Shown here: piece after piece, positions 17,373 through 25,000 of the stretch
How the letters are laid out: each line of letters begins with the position of its first letter
How positions within the stretch are numbered: the first letter of the stretch is position 1
Source: Mucilaginibacter roseus
Lineage (GTDB): Bacteria; Bacteroidota; Bacteroidia; Sphingobacteriales; Sphingobacteriaceae
DNA length: 64,000 bases
NCBI RefSeq assembly: GCF_021215455.1
Contig: NZ_JAJPWV010000002.1
Location: forward strand, 806,001-870,000
Direction of reading: 5' to 3'
Notes under the pieces: generated by a model
What the model saw: the letters and a program-made list of their open reading frames with translations, nothing else
Told to the model about the DNA's origin: nothing
The model's database searches: none
Program-made: the position numbers and the translations under genes

Positions 17373-17523
17373 CAGGCAAAAAAAACTAATTTTATGGCAA
17401 GATTAAACTAACCTCGGTTTCATTATATACTTGCGACTGTGCTGCTGGGGTGAAATTAATTTAATTGTTAATTTTTTGGGGAAGCCGTTCCGTATTCAAG
17501 TACAGGAACGGCTTTTGTTTTTT
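17373..17523 (+). ncRNA. Candidate orphan small RNA (about 150 nt)
   Basis: The AhpD-like gene is already terminated at 17336. Downstream there is a -7 element TAAATTTG at 17360-17367 and then a second plus-strand terminator at 17482-17523: AAGCCGTTCC / GGAACGGCTT with a 13-base loop and TTTTGTTTTTTT. The U-tract is on the plus side only, so this terminator does not serve the convergent MFS gene. Between the two lie helices such as ACCTC / GGGGT with TTTCA / TGAAA and no long ORF (only ATG plus four codons at 17394). This points to an independent transcript. No known RNA family is recognised. Confidence 0.45.
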
Positions 17524-17535
17524 AATTCAACTTGT

Positions 17536-19077
17536 TTAGTGCGCATCCGTTGCAGCCTTCAGCTTTTTAAACGGCTGTAAGTATAGCAACGGTATGGAGA
17601 ACAGCATGATCAAACCGGATATCCAGTAAGCGTCATCATAAGTTAGCAACATAGTTTGCCTTATAACGGTGCCTTCAATAGCCCTGTAGGCCATCTCGGT
17701 AGCATCAAGCATTGATTTTCCCTTAGCCATAAAGCCTTGAGTAAGCATTTGCAAACGCTCGTTAAACTGTGGGTTATACTGATTAACATTTTCAAGCAGT
17801 GTACTGCGGTGAAAACCTTGCCTGATGTGTATAATAGTAGTCAGCGCTGCAATACCAAATGAACCACCTAACTGGCGCATCATATTGTTCAAACCTGAAC
17901 CCTGGCCAATTTCCGGGCCTTTAAGGTCGGCCATGGCAAGTGTGGTAAGCGGTACGAATAATAAAGCCATACCCACACCACGTATCAGCAAAGGTATCAT
18001 TACATCTTTTTCGCCGGTAGCAAGGGTAGAGTTGCTAAGCATCCAGGTAAATACAAAGAACAGGAACATGCCCGCGGTGGCCATAAATTGTGCAGGCACC
18101 CCTTTATTAAGCATTTTACCTATAAACGGCATCATCACAATGGTACACAAACCTCCGGGGAATAACAGCTCACCCGTCTGCTGCGCATTAAATCCCAGTA
18201 AATTCTGGCAAAATACCGGGAATACGAATACCGACCCATATAAACCGAACCCTAAGATAAAGGATGTGAACATCCCCACGGCAAAACTTCGATGCCGCAT
18301 AATGTTAAAGTTCACCACCGGGTGATCGGTACTTAATTCGCGCCATACAAATAGTATCGCGCCTAATATGGCGGTTACGGTCAGCACGGTTATATAGCTT
18401 GTAGCAAACCAATCCTCGCTCTCTCCTTTCTCCAATATAGTTTGCAGGCTGCCTACTGAAATAGCGAGTAACAAAATTCCCCACCAGTCAACCGGCTTAC
18501 CAATAACTTTTGGCGTCTCCTTAATGTAAGTGATAGTAAGAAAGGCGGCCAATGCACCTACCGGAATATTTACATAAAATATCCACGGCCATGAATAGTT
18601 CTCGGTAATCCAACCGCCTATTGTAGGACCTACAGTTGGGCCTACTACCGCGCCTAAGCCAAAAAGGGCAGTTGCGGTACCAATCTGCTCGCGCGGCCAG
18701 GTTTCAAGCAGTATGGCCTGGGCTGTTGATATCAAGCCACCACCGGCAATACCCTGCAGTATACGGAAGAGTACCAATTCCTCAAGCGTAGTGGCATTAC
18801 CGCATAAAAAAGAGGCAATGGTAAATACAATGATCGATGTTAAAAAGTAATTTTTTCGGCCAAACCTGTCGCCCAGCCAGCCCGACATGGGCAGCACAAT
18901 TACGTTGGCCACCGCATAGCCGGTTACTACCCAGGCTATATCCTCGAGCGTAGCACCCAGGTTACCCTGTATGTGCGGGATAGCCACATTCACAATCGTG
19001 GTATCTATCAGCTCAAGCAGCGAGGCCATAATTACCGTAATGGTAATTATCCATTTTTTAAAGCCTGTTTCAGCCAT
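17536..19077 (-). CDS. DHA2-family MFS drug efflux transporter (EmrB/QacA type)
   Basis: The 513-residue protein has 14 predicted membrane helices. Motif A is in GWLGDRFGRKNYF and antiporter motif C in GLGAVVGPTVGPTIGGW, both of the drug:H+ antiporter class. It acts in the inner membrane with the HlyD adaptor and TolC protein encoded just upstream on the same strand (6 bases to the adaptor gene). The operon order tetR-tolC-hlyD-mfs suggests a regulated tripartite efflux system. Substrates are unknown. Confidence 0.93.
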   Translation of the reverse strand: MAETGFKKWIITITVIMASLLELIDTTIVNVAIPHIQGNLGATLEDIAWVVTGYAVANVIVLPMSGWLGDRFGRKNYFLTSIIVFTIASFLCGNATTLEELVLFRILQGIAGGGLISTAQAILLETWPREQIGTATALFGLGAVVGPTVGPTIGGWITENYSWPWIFYVNIPVGALAAFLTITYIKETPKVIGKPVDWWGILLLAISVGSLQTILEKGESEDWFATSYITVLTVTAILGAILFVWRELSTDHPVVNFNIMRHRSFAVGMFTSFILGFGLYGSVFVFPVFCQNLLGFNAQQTGELLFPGGLCTIVMMPFIGKMLNKGVPAQFMATAGMFLFFVFTWMLSNSTLATGEKDVMIPLLIRGVGMALLFVPLTTLAMADLKGPEIGQGSGLNNMMRQLGGSFGIAALTTIIHIRQGFHRSTLLENVNQYNPQFNERLQMLTQGFMAKGKSMLDATEMAYRAIEGTVIRQTMLLTYDDAYWISGLIMLFSIPLLYLQPFKKLKAATDAH

Positions 19078-19083
19078 GGTTTA

Positions 19084-20136
19084 TTATTTTATGTTAACCG
19101 AAGCGTTCACGCTCATGCCAGGGCGCAGTTTGGCTAATTGTTCAGGAGTTGCGTTAATTTTGATTTTTACAGGTACGCGTTGCACTACTTTCACAAAGTT
19201 ACCGGTAGCGTTATCCGGCGGCAGCAATGAGAATTTAGCACCTGTTGCTGGTGAAAAATTATACACAGTACCTTCCAGTTCCATATCCGGGTAAGCATCA
19301 ACCTCAATGTTTACTTTTTGACCGTTGCGGATCTCGTTCAACTGGGTTTCTTTAAAGTTAGCGGTAACATACAAGCTGTTATCATTAACAATAGCGAATA
19401 GGGTTTGACCGGGCTGAACCAGCTGGCCTACCTGTACATTCTTTTTAGCAGCAGTACCGCTTGCAGGTGATTTTATTTGCGCGTAGCTTAATTGGAGCTT
19501 AGCATAATCAATATCAACCTGGCGCTGGTCAACACCGCTGCTGGTAACCTTTAACTGGTTACGGGTAGTACCTACCTGTTGCGATGCGGCTTTGTATTGC
19601 TCCTGAGCCGCACGATAAGACGCACGGGCAACTTCAAGGTCTGATTTCGCCTGATCAAATTGTTGTTGTGTTACTGATCCGTCTTTTACCAGGTTGGCAT
19701 AACGCTGGTAATCCTTTTGCACCTTCTCCAACCTTGCAGCGGCTGATGTTACTTCGGCCTTAGCACTGGCTGAGTTTGCAGCAGTTGAATAAATTTGTGA
19801 TTCGCTTACGCCGATGCCTGCGCTTGCCCCCTTTTGAGCTGCTTGCGCTTGCTCTAAACGCACCTTAAGGTCACGGTCGTCTATTTTAACCAGCAGCTGG
19901 CCTTTGTTAACGTGGGTATTTTCCTCAAATAAAATACTGTCAACATATCCGCCAACGCGGGCCACAACCGGGCTTATGTCGGCATCAATCTGCGCGTCGT
20001 CGGTGTCCTCATGCGCGCTGAAGTAGATATATTCTTTGATACCGAAGATGATACCGCCAAGCAGTACAATGCCTAATATAATAGGTACTACTTTCGATTT
20101 CTTTTTAGGTTCCTGAGTGTCTGTATTCTGTTCCAT
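19084..20136 (-). CDS. HlyD-family membrane fusion protein (EmrA-like)
   Basis: Of 350 residues, a short cytoplasmic start is followed by one membrane helix at about 16-34 (VVPIILGIVLLGGIIFGIK). Then comes a biotinyl/lipoyl-like half-motif (ARVGGYVDSILFEENTHVNKGQ), a long alpha-helical hairpin (about 95-200, rich in A, Q and K) and a beta-barrel domain (SPASGTAAKKNVQVGQLVQPGQ). This is the EmrA architecture, bridging the MFS pump and TolC. It is 19 bases downstream of the TolC gene. Confidence 0.93.
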   Translation of the reverse strand: MEQNTDTQEPKKKSKVVPIILGIVLLGGIIFGIKEYIYFSAHEDTDDAQIDADISPVVARVGGYVDSILFEENTHVNKGQLLVKIDDRDLKVRLEQAQAAQKGASAGIGVSESQIYSTAANSASAKAEVTSAAARLEKVQKDYQRYANLVKDGSVTQQQFDQAKSDLEVARASYRAAQEQYKAASQQVGTTRNQLKVTSSGVDQRQVDIDYAKLQLSYAQIKSPASGTAAKKNVQVGQLVQPGQTLFAIVNDNSLYVTANFKETQLNEIRNGQKVNIEVDAYPDMELEGTVYNFSPATGAKFSLLPPDNATGNFVKVVQRVPVKIKINATPEQLAKLRPGMSVNASVNIK

Positions 20137-20155
20137 TTTCTTGGGTGGTGTTATA

Positions 20156-21514
20156 TTATTTGTTTAGTGTTCCGGTTGATTTTAATAGCGTGTAGTAAGC
20201 CAGGCCTGCATCCGCTTTGGCCAGCTCCAGGTTAATTTGTGCCTGATAAAGCAAGGTTTGCGCGTCGGCACGGTCAACAGCCGAAGCAATGTTGCTGCGG
20301 TATTTTGATTGCAGGATTTTGTTGTTTTCGCCCGCCTGAGCGATGGATGTTTGCAGCAGCTTAATTTTCGATAGCGCTGCTATGTAGCCTTGGTAGCTTT
20401 GGTTAACCTCATTTTTGATACGGTCAATTTCAATACCTTTATTAATGTCAACCTGCGTACGTTGAATTTTGGCTTCGGCTACTTTATGCTTGTTGGTCCA
20501 CAGCGCACCAAAATTCCAGGAAGCAGTTAGCCCTACAGATATTGGCGTAATGTAATTGCCTGACTTTGGTAGCGGGTTAGCTGCCGCATCAACATAATAG
20601 GCGCTTGCCGCTGCATTAAGGTTTGGCAATAAGTTACCTTTTATACTACCTATGTTTTTATCTGCTACCTGTGCCTGCAAATCTGCTTGTTTTAATTCCG
20701 GGCGATTGGTGATAGCTGTGTCAATATAACTGGCCAGCATATTCACCGCGCGCTGGGTAGTATCTATCTGGTCTATTTTAATCTCGGTAGTTTCAGGCAG
20801 GCCTAACAAAATATCGAGGTTATAATTAACAATCTTACGGTTGTTTTCCAGGTCGATACCGTTCAGCTCGATGTTTGAGCGTTGCAGTTGAAATTGCAAT
20901 ACATCATTCTTAGTAACCAAACCTTGTTCAAAAAAGCGTTGCGACTGTTTAATTTGCTGATCAACAGTGGCTAAGTTTTGATCCACCACTTTTTTACTTT
21001 GTAATACCTTGTACAGGTTATAGTAGGAGTTGATGATGTTGTAAACAATCTGATCCTTATCATTTACTTCATCTAAGCGGGCTATCTGGCTTAATAACTC
21101 TGTAGATTCACGGGCGTATTTCAGCTTATTGCCCGAAAATATAGTTTGATTAAGCGAAGCGATGCCCAACCATGCATCGGCATGTTTTGGCAGCGATAGG
21201 CTTTCCTCGCCAAATTGCAGGCGGTTGGCCGGTATTTGCGCGCGGTTATAACCAAAACTAACGTTACCGGTAGGCAATGACCGATCTTTGGCCTGGTTGT
21301 ATTGCTCAACCGCCTGATCGATTTTTGATTTTGATAATTTTAATTGTTTACTGTTGGCTACGCCAAGGTCTATAGCCTCATTGAGGGTTAGCACCTTTTC
21401 CTGCGCGTTGGCTGCTGTTGATATAAGCATGGCCAGCAGTGCCGCGAAGATGGCATAAACAAAGAGCTGCCGGTGTAAAAAGTGCGGGTTGGTGGTGTTG
21501 TTATGTGTTGTCAT
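20156..21514 (-). CDS. TolC-family outer membrane efflux protein
   Basis: The 452-residue protein has a signal peptide ending at TAANAQ (about residue 37). Two related halves (about 40-240 and 245-450) of long coiled-coil helices are typical of the outer membrane efflux protein family; the first starts LTLNEAIDLGVANSKQLKLS. It forms the outer-membrane channel of this efflux system. Its start overlaps the tetR stop by 4 bp (ATG at 21514), so the regulator and channel are co-translated. Confidence 0.93.
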   Translation of the reverse strand: MTTHNNTTNPHFLHRQLFVYAIFAALLAMLISTAANAQEKVLTLNEAIDLGVANSKQLKLSKSKIDQAVEQYNQAKDRSLPTGNVSFGYNRAQIPANRLQFGEESLSLPKHADAWLGIASLNQTIFSGNKLKYARESTELLSQIARLDEVNDKDQIVYNIINSYYNLYKVLQSKKVVDQNLATVDQQIKQSQRFFEQGLVTKNDVLQFQLQRSNIELNGIDLENNRKIVNYNLDILLGLPETTEIKIDQIDTTQRAVNMLASYIDTAITNRPELKQADLQAQVADKNIGSIKGNLLPNLNAAASAYYVDAAANPLPKSGNYITPISVGLTASWNFGALWTNKHKVAEAKIQRTQVDINKGIEIDRIKNEVNQSYQGYIAALSKIKLLQTSIAQAGENNKILQSKYRSNIASAVDRADAQTLLYQAQINLELAKADAGLAYYTLLKSTGTLNK

Positions 21515-22143
21515 TTTATGAGTAAGTAGGCATTAAGTAGTTGTTTGAGGTATTTTTTTATGCGAGGCTTAAGTTCATTTTCCATGTACTCGGCATCGTT
21601 AACATCGTGCTTAAGCAATTTTGATGCTACATGCGGACTGTTGGTGATATAATTTTTTGTGCCGAATATGGTGGCGATAGCCAGCTCGATATCCGTACCC
21701 TGATGGAAGAGGCCGGTAGATATGCCCTCTTCAAAAATGCGCTTGAACTCGTTTACATTGTTCATGATAATATCGCTCAGCTTATAGGTAAGCTCGCCAC
21801 GGCGGCCCAGCCACATCTCACGGTTCATCAGCCTTGAAAAGCAGCTATTTATCACTACCTTATCAATAAAGCTATCAATACATTTTTCCAGCTTGTCCAG
21901 CGCGTTCATGCTCTCATCGTTCCCTATGTTATTGATTAGGGTACGAAAGTGCTCTATCTTACGCTCGAACACGGCCAGGAACAAGCCTTCCTTCGATCCG
22001 AAATAATAGTTAAGCATGGCCATATTAACACCTGCTTCACCGGAGATCATCCGGGTAGAAGCGGCATCATACCCTACGTCAGCGAAAACCCTTTCGGCTA
22101 CGTCGAGTATATGATCTTTCTTATCTGTCTTTTCCTTTTCCAT
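21511..22143 (-). CDS. TetR/AcrR-family transcriptional repressor
   Basis: The 210-residue protein has the TetR helix-turn-helix at residues about 12-55 (ILDVAERVFADVGYDAAS, then GVNMAMLNYYFGSKEGLFLA) and a ligand-binding C-terminal part. It is the first gene of the efflux operon. Its promoter -7 box overlaps a 20-bp pseudo-palindrome, and a second matching palindrome lies 76 bp upstream, so self-repression relieved by an efflux substrate is the expected mode. The ligand is unknown. Confidence 0.93.
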   Translation of the reverse strand: MEKEKTDKKDHILDVAERVFADVGYDAASTRMISGEAGVNMAMLNYYFGSKEGLFLAVFERKIEHFRTLINNIGNDESMNALDKLEKCIDSFIDKVVINSCFSRLMNREMWLGRRGELTYKLSDIIMNNVNEFKRIFEEGISTGLFHQGTDIELAIATIFGTKNYITNSPHVASKLLKHDVNDAEYMENELKPRIKKYLKQLLNAYLLIK

Positions 22144-22153
22144 TTTGATGATA

Positions 22154-22178
22154 CAAAATTAATCAAGCGATTGATTAA
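22154..22178 (-). promoter_or_regulatory. tetR promoter -7 box with overlapping operator 1
   Basis: On the minus strand TAATTTTG (22154-22161) matches TAnnTTTG, 10 bases before the tetR ATG. It overlaps by 3 bp the 20-bp palindrome TTAATCAAGCGATTGATTAA at 22159-22178, which has one mismatched pair. Binding of the repressor there would block RNA polymerase. The site is probably the operator of the adjacent TetR protein. Confidence 0.7.
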
Positions 22179-22234
22179 ACAGTGTAATCAAATTGTAAAC
22201 TATTATTAAATAGTTGAAAATCAATGTTATAAAT

Positions 22235-22254
22235 TTAATCAATCGATTAATTAA
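22235..22254. promoter_or_regulatory. Candidate TetR operator 2
   Basis: TTAATCAATCGATTAATTAA differs from the perfect palindrome TTAATCAATCGATTGATTAA at one position and matches operator 1 at 18 of 20. Its centre is 76 bp from that of operator 1. It lies 80 bp before the divergent deacetylase gene, so it could also affect that promoter or support DNA looping. Confidence 0.65.
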
Positions 22255-22334
22255 CTAAAATTTGACATCAATTTTAACATGATTGTTATGCTTATCAATA
22301 TAAAAGCTGTACATCTTTCTATATTTTTACCGCC

Positions 22335-24824
22335 ATGAAGAGAATTCTTTTATCTGCCTCATTACTATTATTATCCATATATAGCTATTCACAATCGTCG
22401 CCGGCTACTGACGTTGCCAGCATTGAGCAAAACCTGCAGGGCCTGAATACGCTGGGCAGCGTACTATACGTTGCTGCTCACCCTGATGACGAGAACACCC
22501 GCCTTTTAGCCTGGCTTGCGCGCGAAAAGCATTACCGTACCGGCTACCTTTCGCTTACACGTGGCGATGGCGGCCAGAACCTGATCGGAACTGAGCAGGG
22601 CGAATTACTCGGTCTGGTCCGCACGCAGGAACTGCTGGCGGCACGCCGTTATGATGGCGCCGAACAATTTTTTACCCGCGCTAACGATTTCGGCTTTTCA
22701 AAAACGCCTGAAGAGACATTGAAGATTTGGGACAAGGAAAAGGTATTGGGTGATGTAGTTTGGGTGATCCGCAAATTCAGGCCTGATGTGATGATATGCC
22801 GCTTCCCGACCACAGGCGAGGGCGGGCACGGGCACCATACTACCTCCGCAATACTGGCGCAGGAAGCATTCGCAGCTGCTGCCGACCCTAAGCGTTTTCC
22901 GGAACAGTTGAAATACGTACAGGTGTGGCAAGCCAAACGCCTGCTTTGGAACACATTCAACTTCGGTAACACCAACACCATTAACTCAAATCAGTTTAAG
23001 GTAGATGTAGGCGCCTATAATGTATTTATGGGTAAAAGCTATGGTGAAATTGCCGCTCAAAGCCGCTCAAACCATAAATCGCAGGGTTTTGGTGCAGCCA
23101 GCCAGCGTGGCGAGTCGTTTGAATATTTTAAGACTATTGCAGGCGAAGCGCCAAAACGCACATTACTTGACGGTGTTGATACCACCTGGGCGCGCGTAAA
23201 AGCGCCGGCAGAAATAAATACAGCCATAGTGGGCATACAAAAAGGCTTTAACCCGGTACATCCGGAAGCGTCGGTAAATGCTTTGGTTGACTTGCTCAGC
23301 AAGGTTGAAGGTATTAGCGATGTATATTGGCGTAACGAGAAAATAAAGCAGGTAAAGCAACTGATAGCTGCCTGCTCGGGCCTTTGGTTTGAAAGCTATG
23401 CTACCGACCCAACCTTCGCCGTGGGAGACAGTATGGGCGTTATCAACCAATTCATCATCCGCAACCCGGTACAGGTAACATCAGTAGCTATTGATAATGG
23501 GCGTATGCGCAGCGTGAGCACCGGCATACGCACGCCCAATTTGCCTGTTAACGAGCTACGCACCGTAGCATTTGACGCGGTAAAGAACCGTATTCCATTT
23601 AAATCAACATCGCAGCCTTACTGGCTCGGGGCAGATCATGGCATCGGCTTGTATACCTTACCCAACGATACACTTGCGGGTAATCCTGAAAACCCGACCG
23701 CCCCATCCGTTAGCTTTGAGTTCACTATTAATAATAAAAAAATCAGGTATGATTCACCGGTTATCTATAAATACACTGACCCGGTGCGCGGCGAGGTTTA
23801 TCAGCCGGTTGAGGTTGTGCCGCCGGTTACCGCGAATATTGAAAATCCCGTCTACCTGTTTAGCGGGCAGCAACCCCAACAGGTGCGTCTCAAACTAAAA
23901 AACTTTACGCCGGACGGTGAGGGTTCCATAAGCATCAAACCTGTTACGGGCTGGACCATCAGCCCGGAGAAATTTGATTTTGTAGATAAAAAAGTTAACG
24001 ATGAGTGGACGGTAACATTCACCATAACGCCAACCAGTGCCGATCCTGTGGTAAGCAAGCTACAGGCCGTGGTTAATACCGAAGGTAAAGAGTGGTCGTT
24101 AGGCTTACACCGCATAAAATATGAGCACATACCCAACATTACGTTATTCCCTAAAGCTGAAGCCCGACTGGTTAATCTGGATATAAAAACAGCGGGCAAA
24201 AATATTGGCTACCTGCCCGGTGCCGGTGATAAAATACCCGAAGCGTTAAAGCAACTGGGCTACGATGTGCATATTTTAAGCGAGGATGATGTAATGAATA
24301 CCGATCTGGCTGTGTATGACGCCATCATCACCGGCGTGCGCTCATTCAACGTAAACCCGCGCCTGGTATTTGAGCAGCCCCGCCTGCTCGATTATGTAAA
24401 AAATGGCGGCAACCTGGTGGTACAATACAATACCGCAGGCCGTATGGTTACGGACAGCATTGGCCCTTACCCTTTTGATGTGGTAAACCAACGCGTTACC
24501 GAAGAGGACGCCAAGATTACGATTACCGACCAAGCCAGTCCGTTACTAAATTACCCTAATAAAATAACCACGGCCGACTTTGACGGCTGGATACAGGAGC
24601 GCGGTTTATATTTTGCTGCAGGTATTGATAAGCGTTACAGCACGCCAATATCAATGAATGACACCAAAATGTCGCCTAACAAAGGTTCACTCCTTAGTGC
24701 TGATTATGGCAAGGGCAGGTTTGTATATACTTCGCTATCATTCTTCAGGGAGTTACCTGCAGGCGTACCGGGTGCGTACAGGTTGTTTATCAACCTGTTA
24801 AGTAAACCACCGGCAGCGCAGTAG
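22335..24824 (+). CDS. Secreted PIG-L/LmbE-family deacetylase, 829 residues
   Basis: After a signal peptide (about 1-20), residues about 40-200 form a LmbE/PIG-L zinc deacetylase: AHPDDE at 48-53 provides the Asp/His metal ligands and catalytic Asp, and HGHH at 165-168 the further histidines. This catalytic part is of normal size. The remaining 600 residues are beta-rich followed by a region about 610-829 (FPKAEARLVNLDIKTAGKNI, then LVVQYNTAGRM) resembling class-I glutamine-amidotransferase-like (trehalose-utilisation-like) domains. The family removes acetyl from GlcNAc-type sugars; the true substrate here is unknown. It is divergent from the efflux operon. Confidence 0.88.
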   Translation: MKRILLSASLLLLSIYSYSQSSPATDVASIEQNLQGLNTLGSVLYVAAHPDDENTRLLAWLAREKHYRTGYLSLTRGDGGQNLIGTEQGELLGLVRTQELLAARRYDGAEQFFTRANDFGFSKTPEETLKIWDKEKVLGDVVWVIRKFRPDVMICRFPTTGEGGHGHHTTSAILAQEAFAAAADPKRFPEQLKYVQVWQAKRLLWNTFNFGNTNTINSNQFKVDVGAYNVFMGKSYGEIAAQSRSNHKSQGFGAASQRGESFEYFKTIAGEAPKRTLLDGVDTTWARVKAPAEINTAIVGIQKGFNPVHPEASVNALVDLLSKVEGISDVYWRNEKIKQVKQLIAACSGLWFESYATDPTFAVGDSMGVINQFIIRNPVQVTSVAIDNGRMRSVSTGIRTPNLPVNELRTVAFDAVKNRIPFKSTSQPYWLGADHGIGLYTLPNDTLAGNPENPTAPSVSFEFTINNKKIRYDSPVIYKYTDPVRGEVYQPVEVVPPVTANIENPVYLFSGQQPQQVRLKLKNFTPDGEGSISIKPVTGWTISPEKFDFVDKKVNDEWTVTFTITPTSADPVVSKLQAVVNTEGKEWSLGLHRIKYEHIPNITLFPKAEARLVNLDIKTAGKNIGYLPGAGDKIPEALKQLGYDVHILSEDDVMNTDLAVYDAIITGVRSFNVNPRLVFEQPRLLDYVKNGGNLVVQYNTAGRMVTDSIGPYPFDVVNQRVTEEDAKITITDQASPLLNYPNKITTADFDGWIQERGLYFAAGIDKRYSTPISMNDTKMSPNKGSLLSADYGKGRFVYTSLSFFRELPAGVPGAYRLFINLLSKPPAAQ

Positions 24825-24923
24825 GTGTATCAAAACCGCACATTTATTGTATCAGATACGAACGACGCAAAAGCGCAACGCACAATTAAAATATTGTAAA
24901 TCAACAATATAATCAAAAGGCAC

Positions 24924-25000
24924 GCCATGTGCAGTTTTAAAATAGCTCACAAAATCAATCATCCTTACCATGATAAAAAGCTATTTTAAAACTGCCTGGC
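24924..25000 (+). promoter_or_regulatory. Inverted repeat across the start codon of the FtsX-like gene
   Basis: GCAGTTTTAAAATAGCT at 24931-24947 is the exact reverse complement of 24979-24995, which covers codons 4-9 of the gene. In the mRNA this gives a 17-bp stem whose 31-base loop contains the ATG at 24970. GCCA (24924-24927) and TGGC (24997-25000) can extend it past a small bulge. It may control translation, or be the trace of a local inverted duplication of the gene start. Confidence 0.55.
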
